Shown here: positions 25,864 to 34,019 of the stretch, one piece after another
Layout: every line of letters starts with the position of its first letter
Position numbering within the stretch: position 1 is the stretch's first letter
Assembly (NCBI RefSeq): GCF_036227265.1
Contig: NZ_CP109446.1
Span: 4,287,001-4,351,000 of the forward strand
Source: Streptomyces sp. NBC_01476
GTDB taxonomy: Bacteria; Actinomycetota; Actinomycetes; Streptomycetales; Streptomycetaceae
Length of the DNA: 64,000 nt
Direction of reading: 5' to 3'
Program-made: the position numbers and the translations under genes
The notes under the pieces: generated by a model
Database searches by the model: none
Seen by the model: the letters and a program-made list of their open reading frames with translations, nothing else
Told to the model about the DNA's origin: nothing

Positions 25864-26634
25864 TCAGTGCTGCGCGGCGGCTGCCGCGGGTGCCGCGGAT
25901 GACACGGTGAAGACCGCGCCCGCCGGATCGGTGAGGACCGCGATCGTGCCGTGCTCCATCGCGGTGGCGGGCATCAGTACGCTGCCGCCGAGGCCGGTGA
26001 CCGCTTCGGCCGCGTCGGCGGCGTCGGCGACGGCGAAGTACACGTCCCAGTAGGGCGGGACGGAGGCGGGCATCGCGGGCGGTCGCGGCAGCAGGCCGGC
26101 CCGGGGCCGGCCGTCCGACCGGAACGCGCGCCGCCGCAGCGGGCCTTCGGGTTCTGAGACGGTCCAGCCGAGGACCGAGCCGTAGAAGGCCGCGGACTTC
26201 TCCGGGTCATCGGTGATCAGCTCGCTCCAGGAGAAGGTGCCCGGTTCGGCCACGGCACCCGCTCCCTGGTGCGCGCCGGCCTGCCACACCGCGAACCGCG
26301 CGCCGCTGTGGTCGGCGAAGAGCGCCGCGCGGCCCGCGGTCCCGAGGTCGTGCGGTGCGCGCAGGACGCTGCCGCCCGCGACGGTGACCTTCTCGGCCGT
26401 CCGGTCGGCGTCGGCGACGTTGACGTACATCGTCCAGGCCGCCTGCTCGGTGTCCGGGTCGTGGCCGACCGCTGCCACCGGGCGCCCCCGGAGCAGGCCG
26501 GTCCTGCGGGCCGCCCCGGACGGTTCCCGGTAGGTCCAGCCGAAGAGCCGCCCGTAGAAGCCGGCGCCGGCGGGGTCCGGGGTGGTGAGCTCGACCCACG
26601 ACGGCACGCCGTCCTCGTACGCCTCGATATCCAT
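25864..26634 (-). CDS. double VOC (glyoxalase/bleomycin-resistance) domain protein
   Basis: 256 residues made of two VOC repeats, each starting with a PSWVELTTPDPAGA/FSWSELITDDPEKS strand followed by FYGRLFGWT/FYGSVLGWT and ending in DHSGARFAVWQ/DPAGAVFTVSS. This two-copy CFP32-like arrangement is common in Streptomyces. The usual metal-binding His and Glu positions are not all preserved, so it may bind a small molecule rather than catalyse. GAGGAG precedes the ATG. Probably cotranscribed with the SDR. Confidence 0.87.
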   Translation of the reverse strand: MDIEAYEDGVPSWVELTTPDPAGAGFYGRLFGWTYREPSGAARRTGLLRGRPVAAVGHDPDTEQAAWTMYVNVADADRTAEKVTVAGGSVLRAPHDLGTAGRAALFADHSGARFAVWQAGAHQGAGAVAEPGTFSWSELITDDPEKSAAFYGSVLGWTVSEPEGPLRRRAFRSDGRPRAGLLPRPPAMPASVPPYWDVYFAVADAADAAEAVTGLGGSVLMPATAMEHGTIAVLTDPAGAVFTVSSAAPAAAAAQH

Positions 26635-26699
26635 GGCCTCTCCTCGCTTCAGGTCGCGTGCCGCCGCATCCGGCAGCGTGTGTCAACCGTAGACGACTG

Positions 26700-26714
26700 T
26701 GTCAGTCGATGACA
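26700..26714. promoter_or_regulatory. TGTCA-N5-TGACA operator candidate
   Basis: Perfect inverted repeat between the divergent VOC and TetR genes. A second related pair, TGAC-N6-GTCA, lies at about 26729-26742 next to the TetR -10 box. Two sites would allow the regulator to control both directions. Confidence 0.45.
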
Positions 26715-26745
26715 ACTTTGCGAGTGGGTGACGTTCGTGTCATGT

Positions 26746-26751
26746 TATGCT
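26746..26751 (+). promoter_or_regulatory. -10 box of a leaderless TetR transcript
   Basis: TATGCT followed by seven bases and GTG at 26759, the arrangement of leaderless actinomycete genes. It makes the overlapping ATG at 26747 unlikely to be the start. No good -35 was found. Confidence 0.4.
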
Positions 26752-26758
26752 CTGGGCC

Positions 26759-27358
26759 GTGAGAGATGCGGGAGCGCGACGGTCGGGTCTGCGGGAGGCG
26801 ACGCGCCGGGCCGTGCAGGCCGAGATCGCGAACGCCGCGATGGCGCTCTTCATGGAGCAGGGGTACGAGGAGACGACCGTCGACCAGGTTGCCGCTGCGG
26901 TCGGCATGTCGGGGCGCAGCGTCTTCCGCTACTTCGCCACCAAGGAAGACATGGTCGTGGGCTCCATGCTGCAGGTCGGCCACGACCTGGCCGCGGCTCT
27001 TGAGGCGCGGCCGGCCGAGGAGCCGGCCTGGGAGGCGCTGCGCCGTGCGCTGGACGGACCGCTGCGGGCGCTGAAGGACGACGGCGGTGTCGCGCGCGCC
27101 AGGTCCACGCTGCTCGCCACCACCCCCTCGCTGCGTGCCGCCCAGCAGCAGAAGCACGCCCAGTGGAACGAACTCCTCGTCCCCGGTATCACCCCGCGGC
27201 TCGAAGGCCCCGCCGCGGCGCGGCAGTTGCAGGCCCGCGCCATCGTCGCCGCCGCGCTCGCCTGCCTGGACACGGCGGTGGACGCGTGGACCCGGCCGGA
27301 GAACGATCAGGAACTCGACGTGCTGCTCGACGCGGCGATCGCCGCGGTCCGCGGCTGA
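26759..27358 (+). CDS. TetR/AcrR-family regulator
   Basis: 199 residues from the GTG; an ATG at 26747 would add four. N-terminal helix-turn-helix at about 15-62 (EETTVDQVAAAVGMSGRSVFRYFATKED), then a helical ligand domain. The SVFRYF recognition helix is of the common mycofactocin/AcrR type. Divergent from the VOC-SDR pair and separated from it by TGTCA-type inverted repeats, so it is the probable repressor of that pair. The ligand is unknown. Confidence 0.87.
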   Translation: MRDAGARRSGLREATRRAVQAEIANAAMALFMEQGYEETTVDQVAAAVGMSGRSVFRYFATKEDMVVGSMLQVGHDLAAALEARPAEEPAWEALRRALDGPLRALKDDGGVARARSTLLATTPSLRAAQQQKHAQWNELLVPGITPRLEGPAAARQLQARAIVAAALACLDTAVDAWTRPENDQELDVLLDAAIAAVRG

Positions 27359-27535
27359 TCCCCGCCGGAACCCGGCCTGCCAAGGGTCCGTTTACGTCCA
27401 TCGGAGTGACGCGGGGCACAACCGATTTGTGCCGGTACGCCCGGGCGGGATGGAGTGAGGACACAACCGGTCCGGCGCCGTATCGCGGTGGCTGTCCAGC
27501 GAACCGGCCGGTCCCGCACACCCTGTGGAGGTCAC

Positions 27536-28072
27536 GTGTCCTCATTCCGTCTGCCCGCCCGCTCCTCCTCGCGTACGTTCCGTGTGACGGTGACCGCGGC
27601 CGCGGCGATCGCGGCGGTCGCCGCGATCGCCGGCCTCACCAGCGCTTCCGGGGCCCCGGCCCCCGCCGCGGCCCAGGCCGCCGCGCCGAGCGGTTCCGCC
27701 CTGGAGTGGGTCGCGGTGAAGAGCGCCGACACCCAGCCGAAGACGCTGACGCTCGGGGCGAGTTGGGTCACCCACCTCGAAGTGCACCAGAGCGAGGACG
27801 GCAAGCCCGGCCGGACCATCGGGGACGGCAGCGCCAAGTGCTCGGTGGTGGACGTCACCTCGCAGGGCGCGATCACCCAGTGCCAGCGGGTGCTGCGCAC
27901 CGCCGGCGGCGATCTGGCGCTGAGCGCGATGATCGACCGCTTCGGCGCGGGGCCGTACACGGGCGACTCGGCGATCGTCGGCGGCACCGGTGACTACGCG
28001 GGCGCCGGCGGCGAGGCGCGGATCACCCTGGACGGCAAGCTCGTCCGCTTCACGCTGCACCTGGACCGCTGA
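27536..28072 (+). CDS. secreted allene-oxide-cyclase-like/dirigent-type barrel protein
   Basis: 178 residues. The GTG at 27536 has GGAGG just upstream. A signal peptide (VTVTAAAAIAAVAAIAGLTS) is followed by an eight-stranded barrel with GPYTGDSAIVGGTGDYAGAGGEARI, the signature of the bacterial AOC-barrel/dirigent-like family. Two cysteines (about residues 105 and 120) could form a disulfide. The stop is five bases before the nitric oxide synthase start, so the two are coupled. No catalytic role is established for bacterial members. Confidence 0.8.
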   Translation: MSSFRLPARSSSRTFRVTVTAAAAIAAVAAIAGLTSASGAPAPAAAQAAAPSGSALEWVAVKSADTQPKTLTLGASWVTHLEVHQSEDGKPGRTIGDGSAKCSVVDVTSQGAITQCQRVLRTAGGDLALSAMIDRFGAGPYTGDSAIVGGTGDYAGAGGEARITLDGKLVRFTLHLDR

Positions 28073-28077
28073 GCCGG

Positions 28078-29238
28078 ATGACCCAGTACGCGACACCCGG
28101 ACCGGTGCGGTGCCCGGCCGGTCCGGCCGCGGAGGCCGGGATCCGGCGCGGGGCGCGGGAGTTCCTCCTGCACCCCGGGACACCCGTCGAGGGTGACCGC
28201 ACGGACCGGCTCGCCGCGGCGCTCGCCGGGATCGAGGCGACCGGCACCTACCGGCAGACCACCGCGGAACTGGCCCACGGCTGCCGGACCGCCTGGCGCA
28301 ACCATGCCCGCTGCGTGGGCCGGCTGCACTGGAAGGCGCTGCGGGTGCTCGACCGGCGCGACGCGACGAGCGCCGAGGAGATCTTCGAGGCGTGCGTGGA
28401 GCACCTGCGGCTGGCCACCAACGGCGGCAGGCTCCTGCCGGTCATCACCGTCTTCGGCCCGAGCGGCCCGGAAAGCCCCGGGCCGCGCATCTGGAACCCC
28501 CAACTGGTCCGGTACGCCGGGTACGCCCGCCCGGACGCCGCCGTGCTCGGCGACCCGCTGCACCTCGGGATCACCGCGGCGGCCGAGGCGCTCGGCTGGC
28601 GCGGCGCCGGCACCGCCTTCGACATCCTGCCGCTCATCGTGCAACTGCCCGGTGAACAGCCGCGCTGGTTCGAGCTGCCGGCTGACGCGGTGCTCGAAGT
28701 CGACCTGGTGCACCCGGAGTTCGACTGGTTCGCGGAGCTCGGCCTGCGCTGGCACGCGGTGCCCGCCATCTCCGACATGGCGCTGGAGATCGGCGGGATC
28801 ACCTACCCCGCCTGCCCGTTCAACGGCTGGTACGTCGGTTATGAGATCGGCGCGCGCAACCTCGCCGACGCCGACCGCTACGCCATGCTGCCGCAGGTCG
28901 CCGCCGGGCTCGGACTGGACATGAGCCGGGACGACACGCTCTGGAAGGACCGCGCGCTGGTCGAACTGAACCGGGCCGTCCTCCACTCCTTCCGGCAGGC
29001 CGGCGTCCACATGGTCGACCACCACACCGTGACCCGGCAGTTCGTCACCCACGAGGAACGCGAACGGCGCCGCGGCCGGGAGACCCCCGCCGAGCGGGAC
29101 TGGATCGTGCCGCCGCTGTCCGCCTGCCTCACCCCGGTCTTCCCCCGCACGTACACCAGTTCACCGCAGTCCCCTGACTTCCACCGCCAGGAACCCGCGT
29201 GGGGTTCGGACCGCACCGCCGCACGCCCTGCCCCGTAG
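28078..29238 (+). CDS. nos: nitric oxide synthase oxygenase
   Basis: 386-residue heme oxygenase domain that converts L-arginine to citrulline and NO. Heme-thiolate ligand C79 lies in WRNHARCVGR; the arginine-binding Glu is E256 in GWYVGYEIGARNL; MALEIGGITYPACPFNGW precedes it. Family members usually read GWYMGTEIG, so the Tyr before the Glu is unusual. As in other bacterial NOS there is no reductase domain; a housekeeping flavodoxin system must supply electrons. Translation appears coupled to the secreted barrel gene. Thaxtomin-producing species have a second NOS (TxtD); no thaxtomin genes are near this one. Confidence 0.93.
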   Translation: MTQYATPGPVRCPAGPAAEAGIRRGAREFLLHPGTPVEGDRTDRLAAALAGIEATGTYRQTTAELAHGCRTAWRNHARCVGRLHWKALRVLDRRDATSAEEIFEACVEHLRLATNGGRLLPVITVFGPSGPESPGPRIWNPQLVRYAGYARPDAAVLGDPLHLGITAAAEALGWRGAGTAFDILPLIVQLPGEQPRWFELPADAVLEVDLVHPEFDWFAELGLRWHAVPAISDMALEIGGITYPACPFNGWYVGYEIGARNLADADRYAMLPQVAAGLGLDMSRDDTLWKDRALVELNRAVLHSFRQAGVHMVDHHTVTRQFVTHEERERRRGRETPAERDWIVPPLSACLTPVFPRTYTSSPQSPDFHRQEPAWGSDRTAARPAP

Positions 29239-29258
29239 GGCGCGGCCGGCCGCCCGGC

Positions 29259-30224
29259 TCAGAGACCGAAGAGCCGTGCCGCGTTGTCGTGGCAGACCGC
29301 CCGCAGCCACGGCGTCCCGAGGCCGGTCCGTTCCAGCGCGTGCAGCGCTTCGGCATAGGGATAGGGGATGTTGGGGAAGTCCGTGCCGAGCAGGACCCGG
29401 TCCCCCAGGCCGCCGAGGCGGGGGAGCGCGCCGCGCGGGAAGGGCGCGTCCTCCTCGGCGAACGCGGTGAAGGCCATCGTGGTGTCGAGCATGACCCGGT
29501 CGTGGCGCTCGGCCAGGGAAAGGAACTCCTCGTACTCCGGCATCCCCAAGTGGGCGACGACCAGCGGCAGCCGGGGGTGCCGCGCGAGCAGCGCGGCGAT
29601 CGGCTCAGGACCGGTGAAGGCGCCGGGCGCCGGCCCGGAGCCGCAGTGGGTCACCACCGGCACCCCGGCCTCGGCGAGCAGGCCCCACACCCCGTCGAGC
29701 AGCGGGTCGTTGGGGTCGAAACCGCCCACCTGCACATGGCACTTGAAGACCCGCGCCCCCTGGTCCAGGGCGCGCCGCACATCCTCGACGGCGCCGGGCT
29801 CGGCGAAGAACGTCGCGGTGTGCAGACAGTCCGGCGTCCGCGCGGCGAAGCCGGCCGACCAGTCGTTGAGCCACCGGGCCATACCCGGCTTGTGCGGATA
29901 GAGCATCGAGGTGAAGGCCCGGACCCCGAAGCCGCGCAGCACGTCCAGCCGCCGCTCCTCCGCCAGCCGGTAGGTGATCGGCCAGGGGCGCCCCACCAGC
30001 GGCCCGGCCGCGTCGAAGTACGCCCAGACCTTGGCCAGCAGCCGCTCGGGCATGAAGTGCGTGTGGATGTCGATCAGCGAGGGCAGCCCCATCGCGCGGC
30101 GCCAGTCGGCGACCTCGGCCGGCTCGGTCCCGGCGGCCACCGTCCCCGCGCCGCTGCTGTCACCGGCGGGCCCGGGGCTCCCGGCGTCCCCGTGCGGGCG
30201 GGCGTACTGCGTACCGGACGGCAT
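29259..30224 (-). CDS. amidohydrolase-2 family metal-dependent hydrolase
   Basis: 321-residue TIM barrel. Metal ligands: HTH in SLIDIHTHFMPE, His in PVVTHCGSG, His in LVVAHLGMPE and Asp in VLLGTDFPNIPY, the pattern of the ACMS decarboxylase-like amidohydrolases. A disordered N-terminal 45 residues precede the barrel. The ATG at 30224 is chosen as the first ATG giving a plausible N-terminus; the ribosome site is weak. Substrate unknown. Downstream of the TetR gene on the same strand with 43 bases between them, so possibly cotranscribed. Confidence 0.83.
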   Translation of the reverse strand: MPSGTQYARPHGDAGSPGPAGDSSGAGTVAAGTEPAEVADWRRAMGLPSLIDIHTHFMPERLLAKVWAYFDAAGPLVGRPWPITYRLAEERRLDVLRGFGVRAFTSMLYPHKPGMARWLNDWSAGFAARTPDCLHTATFFAEPGAVEDVRRALDQGARVFKCHVQVGGFDPNDPLLDGVWGLLAEAGVPVVTHCGSGPAPGAFTGPEPIAALLARHPRLPLVVAHLGMPEYEEFLSLAERHDRVMLDTTMAFTAFAEEDAPFPRGALPRLGGLGDRVLLGTDFPNIPYPYAEALHALERTGLGTPWLRAVCHDNAARLFGL

Positions 30225-30267
30225 GATCGCCACTCTAACCACCCGCCGGACGGGCGGGCCGGTGCGG

Positions 30268-30909
30268 TCAGACCGGCGGGACCGGCTCCCAGCCGGACCG
30301 GTCGCGCGGCTGCTCACGGGCCGGGGAGGCGGCCGGCACCCGCAGGATGCGCAGCATCGTGGTCTGCAGGGCCTCGCGCAGCTCCTCGTCGGTCAGGTCG
30401 ACCAGATCGGGGAGGCTGTCGGTGACGGAGAACACCGCGTTGTAGGAGAGCCGTTCGGCGCCGGTCGGGTGCTCGCCGAAGAAGAGGGTGAGGCCCCGCA
30501 GCCGCAGCGACTCGGCGGTCCCGTCCTTGTCCGGCCGCTTGCTGTGCTTCGCGTCCGGGTCGGTCGAGGCCATCACCGCGTAGTGGCGGTTCTCCACCAG
30601 GAAGTCGACGAAGCCGGAGACCACATGGTCGATCCGGGCCCGCCGTCCGCGCATCGCCTCCGCCTGGTCGAGCAGGGCTTCCATCCGCAGGATGCCCGGC
30701 ATCATCGCGGCGTGCAGGATGTCGTGCTTGGCCCGGAAGTGGTAGTACACGGCGGCCTTGGTCAGCCCCAGCTCATCCGCGATCATCTGCAGCGACGTGG
30801 CGGTGTAGCCCCGCTCGATGAAGAGCCGCTGGGCAGTCCCCAGGATCTGCTGCCTGGTCTGCTCGGCCTGCACCGCACGGGTCGACATGCCCTTGGCAGG
30901 CGTCGGCAT
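30268..30909 (-). CDS. TetR-family regulator, divergent from MMPL exporter
   Basis: 213 residues: helix-turn-helix at about 20-65 (ATSLQMIADELGLTKAAVYYHFRAKHDI) and a C-terminal ligand domain. GGAGGA precedes the ATG. The 205-base gap to the MMPL transporter contains two direct and one inverted copy of a 20-base motif, a strong sign that this protein represses the transporter and itself. Confidence 0.9.
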   Translation of the reverse strand: MPTPAKGMSTRAVQAEQTRQQILGTAQRLFIERGYTATSLQMIADELGLTKAAVYYHFRAKHDILHAAMMPGILRMEALLDQAEAMRGRRARIDHVVSGFVDFLVENRHYAVMASTDPDAKHSKRPDKDGTAESLRLRGLTLFFGEHPTGAERLSYNAVFSVTDSLPDLVDLTDEELREALQTTMLRILRVPAASPAREQPRDRSGWEPVPPV

Positions 30910-30975
30910 GGATGTGTTCCTCCTTCGTGGCCCACATCACAGCATACAAGCTCGGGGCAGGCCACTCACCGGCCG

Positions 30976-31066
30976 ATCGGCTAGCGATTCACTTGCCGCC
31001 TAACTAGTGACTCACCATACATCGGCTAGCGATTCGCTTGACGATCGGCAAGTGAAATGTCTAGCG
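30976..31066. repeat. operator array: two direct and one inverted copy of a ~21-bp motif
   Basis: ATCGGCTAGCGATTC at 30976-30990 recurs exactly at 31021-31035; with the following bases (ACTTGCCG versus GCTTGACG) the match is 21 of 23. The segment CGGCAAGTGAA at 31046-31056 is the inverse of TTCACTTGCCG in the first copy. The copies are 45 bases apart, a little over four helical turns. Confidence 0.65.
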
Positions 31067-31067
31067 T
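31038..31067 (+). promoter_or_regulatory. promoter of the MMPL gene inside the operator array
   Basis: TTGACG (31038-31043), an 18-base spacer and TAGCGT (31062-31067). Both hexamers overlap the second and third operator copies, so a bound TetR dimer would block polymerase. Confidence 0.5.
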
Positions 31068-31114
31068 CGGCGGTGGCGTCCGAGATCCGCGACCGGCTGT
31101 GGAGATATCTACCC

Positions 31115-33337
31115 ATGTCAAGCTATCTGTACCGACTCGCCCGGTTCGCGTTCCGGCGACGTCGGCTCGTTCTGGGGCTGTGGCTGGCTGCCGCCGTCGC
31201 CGCCATCGCCATCGCCCAGGCGAGCGGCGGCAAGACGAACGACAACTTCACCATTCCGAACACCGAGGCCCAGAACGCCTCCGACGTCCTCTCCGCGAAG
31301 CTGCCGGCCTTCAGCGGCGGCCAGAGCACGATCGTCTTCGCCACCCACGGCGGCGCCAAGGTCAGCGATCCGGCCGACAAGGCGGCGATCGAGAAGGCAC
31401 TCACCACCATCAAGTCGGTGCCGCAGGTGTCCTCGGTGGTGGATCCCTTCACCGCCGACCTCGTCTCACCGAGCGGCAGCATCGCGCTCGGCCAGGTGCA
31501 GTGGTCGGCCAAGCCGCCCGACGTCAAGGACGCCGGCCTCGACGCGGTCAAGGAAGCGGTGAAGCCGGTCCAGGCGGCCGGCGTCCAGGTCGAGTACAAC
31601 GGCAGCGTCTATCCGGGCTGGCGCACAGAGATCTCCGAAGTGCCCGAACTGATCGGCCTGATCGTCGCGTTCGTCATCCTGATGGTCACCTTCGGCGCCT
31701 TCGTGGCCGCCGGCATGCCGATCCTGGGGGCGATCATCGGCGTGGTCACCACCTTGATGGGCATCACGGCCGTCGCCTCGGTGGTCACGATCGCCTCGGC
31801 CTCGACCACCGTCGCGCTGATGCTCGGCCTGTCCTGCGGCATCGACTACGGCCTGTTCATCCTCTCCCGGCACCGCACCAACCTGCTCAACGGCATGACA
31901 CCGGAGGAGTCGGTGCCGCTGGCCATGGGCACGGCGGGCAGTTCGGTGGTCTTCGCCGGCCTCACGGTGATCATCGCGCTCTGCGGTCTGACCGTGGTCG
32001 GCATCCCGTTCCTGACCGTCATGGGGGTGGCCGCCGCGGCGTCCGTGGCCGTCGCGCTGCTGATCGCGCTGACGCTGGTGCCCGCGCTGCTGGGCTTCGC
32101 CGGGCCGAAGGTGGCGCGGTTCACCCGCCTGCCGGTGCTCGGCAGGCGCGCGGAGAAGGTCGCCCGCCGGTCCGCCGCCGACCCGGAGAGCCCGGCCGGC
32201 GCGCGCTGGGCCCGATTCGTCGTCCGCAACCGGGTGCTCGTCCTGATCGGCGGCATCGTGCTGCTCGGCGTCCTCGCGATCCCGGCCACCCAGATCCAGC
32301 TCGGGCTGCCCAGCGGCGCCTCGCAGTCCAAGGACAACACCCAGCGCAAGGCGTACGACCTCACCACCGAGGGCTTCGGCGCCGGCTTCAACGGCGCGCT
32401 GCTGATCGTCGCCCAGGACGTCGACGGCGCGGCGGACACCCAGCAGATCGCCGGAGCGCTCGCCAAGGTGCCCGATGTCGCCAAGGTGACCCCGCTGGCG
32501 GCGAAGAACGACATCTCGCTGGTCCGGGTGATCCCGAAGTCCGGGCCGAACGACACGGCCACCGCCGATCTCGTCCACAAGCTCCGTGACGACCGGGCGG
32601 CCATCGAGGGCTCCACCGGCGCGCACATCCTGGTCGGCGGCACCACCGCGTCCAACATCGACGTCTCGTCGAAGCTCTCCGGCGCGCTGCCGGTCTTCCT
32701 GATCGTCGTGGTCGGCCTGGCGTTCGTCCTGCTGACCTTCGCCTTCCGGACGATCCTGGTGCCGGTCAAGTCGATCCTGGGCTTCCTGCTCTCGATGGCC
32801 GCCGCGCTGGGCGCACAGGTGGCGATCTTCCAGTGGGGCTGGGGCGAGCACATCTTCGGCATCACACCGTCCGAGACGATCAGCTTCCTGCCGATCATCA
32901 TGCTGGCGATCATCTTCGGCCTCTCCAGCGACTACGAGGTCTTCGTCGTCTCGCGGATCAAGGAGGACTACACCAAGAACGGCGACGCCCGCCGGGCGGT
33001 CGAGCGCGGCACCGGGGTGTCGGCCCGGGTGGTCACCGCGGCGGCGCTGATCATGTTCTTCATCTTCGTCGCGTTCATGTTCACCAACGACCCCACCATC
33101 AAGGCGATCGGCTTCAGCTTCGCGGTCGGGGTCTTCCTCGACGCCTTCGTGGTACGGCTCACGCTGGTGCCCGCGGTGATGGCGATCGTCCGGTCGAAGC
33201 TCTGGTACCACCCGCGGTGGTTCGCCAGGTACGTCCCCGACCCCGACATCGAGGGGCAGCGGCTGGAGGACCGGCTCGCCGGCCATGAGCTGGAAACGGC
33301 GGGCGCCCCGGGCGGGCGGGGGCACGGCGACAGCTGA
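31115..33337 (+). CDS. MMPL/RND-family exporter
   Basis: 740 residues with twelve predicted helices in two halves: TM1 (LVLGLWLAAAVAAIAIA), a porter domain, five helices, then the pattern repeats after the VVRNRVLVLIGGIVLLGV helix. GLSCGIDYGLFILSRH and FGLSSDYEVFVVSRI are the paired helix-4/helix-10 motifs with the proton-relay Asp residues; a short charged C-terminus follows. Actinomycete MMPL proteins export lipids, siderophores or antibiotics. The ATG at 31115 (GGAG ten bases upstream) starts just before TM1; the frame is open further left through the operator array. Regulated by the divergent TetR. Confidence 0.92.
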   Translation: MSSYLYRLARFAFRRRRLVLGLWLAAAVAAIAIAQASGGKTNDNFTIPNTEAQNASDVLSAKLPAFSGGQSTIVFATHGGAKVSDPADKAAIEKALTTIKSVPQVSSVVDPFTADLVSPSGSIALGQVQWSAKPPDVKDAGLDAVKEAVKPVQAAGVQVEYNGSVYPGWRTEISEVPELIGLIVAFVILMVTFGAFVAAGMPILGAIIGVVTTLMGITAVASVVTIASASTTVALMLGLSCGIDYGLFILSRHRTNLLNGMTPEESVPLAMGTAGSSVVFAGLTVIIALCGLTVVGIPFLTVMGVAAAASVAVALLIALTLVPALLGFAGPKVARFTRLPVLGRRAEKVARRSAADPESPAGARWARFVVRNRVLVLIGGIVLLGVLAIPATQIQLGLPSGASQSKDNTQRKAYDLTTEGFGAGFNGALLIVAQDVDGAADTQQIAGALAKVPDVAKVTPLAAKNDISLVRVIPKSGPNDTATADLVHKLRDDRAAIEGSTGAHILVGGTTASNIDVSSKLSGALPVFLIVVVGLAFVLLTFAFRTILVPVKSILGFLLSMAAALGAQVAIFQWGWGEHIFGITPSETISFLPIIMLAIIFGLSSDYEVFVVSRIKEDYTKNGDARRAVERGTGVSARVVTAAALIMFFIFVAFMFTNDPTIKAIGFSFAVGVFLDAFVVRLTLVPAVMAIVRSKLWYHPRWFARYVPDPDIEGQRLEDRLAGHELETAGAPGGRGHGDS

Positions 33338-33351
33338 CCGCCGGATACGCG

Positions 33352-33397
33352 GAACCGCCGGATCCCCTGCCGCATGCGGCAGGGGATCCGGCGGTTC
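33352..33397. terminator. 46-bp perfect palindrome after the MMPL gene
   Basis: GAACCGCCGGATCCCCTGCCG (as two parts: GAACCGCCGGA, TCCCCTGCCG) pairs over 21 bases with 33377-33397 around CATG, itself palindromic. It lies 14 bases after the MMPL stop and before the convergent TPR gene, so a bidirectional terminator is likely. The DNA could also form a cruciform. Confidence 0.7.
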
Positions 33398-33495
33398 GCG
33401 GCGAGGTCGGGTGGCCCGGCGGTTCGCGGCGAGGTCGGCGGGGTGATCCGGCAGTTCCGGGCGAGGTGGGCGGGTGACCCGGCGGCTCCCGGCAG
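33388..33495. repeat. imperfect ~30-bp tandem repeat
   Basis: CCGGCGGTTCGCGGCGAGGT begins at 33388 and 33416, then as degenerate copies at 33448 and 33479 (unit lengths 28, 32, 31). The first copy is the right arm of the preceding palindrome, so the terminator arm itself seems to have been duplicated. Confidence 0.55.
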
Positions 33496-33497
33496 GG

Positions 33498-33956
33498 TCA
33501 GCCGGCGACGTCCTCACCGGAGAACGCGCCCGCCATCCGGAGCCACCGGGCGGCCTCGTCCCTGCGGCCCTGGCGTTCCAGGGTGCGGCCCAGCATCAGG
33601 TGGGCGTAGTGCTCGACCGGGTCGCTGGCAATGACCGCCCGCAGTTCCTCCTCGGCCCGCCGCAGCTGCGCCGAGTGGTAGTACGCGCGGGCCAGCAGCA
33701 GCCGGGCCGCCACGTGCTCGGGGAACTCGGCGACCACGCCGAGCAGCAGCTTCGCTGCGTCCGCGTAGTGCTTCTCGGCGAAGAGCAGTTCGGCCCGCTG
33801 CCAGCGCTCCGCGGCGCTCTCCTGGTGGAGCGTGACCACCCCGCCGGCTCCCTCGGCCCCCTGGCCGCCGTCCGCGTCGAAGAGGTGGAGCGCGCCCACC
33901 CAGCGGTCGGCGGTGGGCTCGCCGTCGGGGCGGTAGCTGCTGAACCTGTCGGTCAT
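33498..33956 (-). CDS. tetratricopeptide-repeat protein
   Basis: 152 residues. A disordered acidic N-terminus is followed from about residue 45 by two to three TPR units (AERWQRAELLFAEKHYADAA, AARLLLARAYYHSAQLRRAE, AHLMLGRTLERQGRRDEAA), a protein-interaction scaffold. GGAGAGGAG precedes the ATG. No partner is apparent; it is followed by the palindromic terminator and preceded, 60 bases away, by the TetR gene on the same strand. Confidence 0.85.
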   Translation of the reverse strand: MTDRFSSYRPDGEPTADRWVGALHLFDADGGQGAEGAGGVVTLHQESAAERWQRAELLFAEKHYADAAKLLLGVVAEFPEHVAARLLLARAYYHSAQLRRAEEELRAVIASDPVEHYAHLMLGRTLERQGRRDEAARWLRMAGAFSGEDVAG

Positions 33957-34019
33957 GACGGCTCCTCTCCGGAGGCTTTGTTAAGAGTTCAACTACCTCA
34001 ACGGAGGGTGTGCCGGAGC

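Noticed and set aside
28078..29238. Thaxtomin cluster (txtD)
   Set aside because: No NRPS, MbtH-like or P450 txt genes nearby; the NOS is associated only with the barrel protein.
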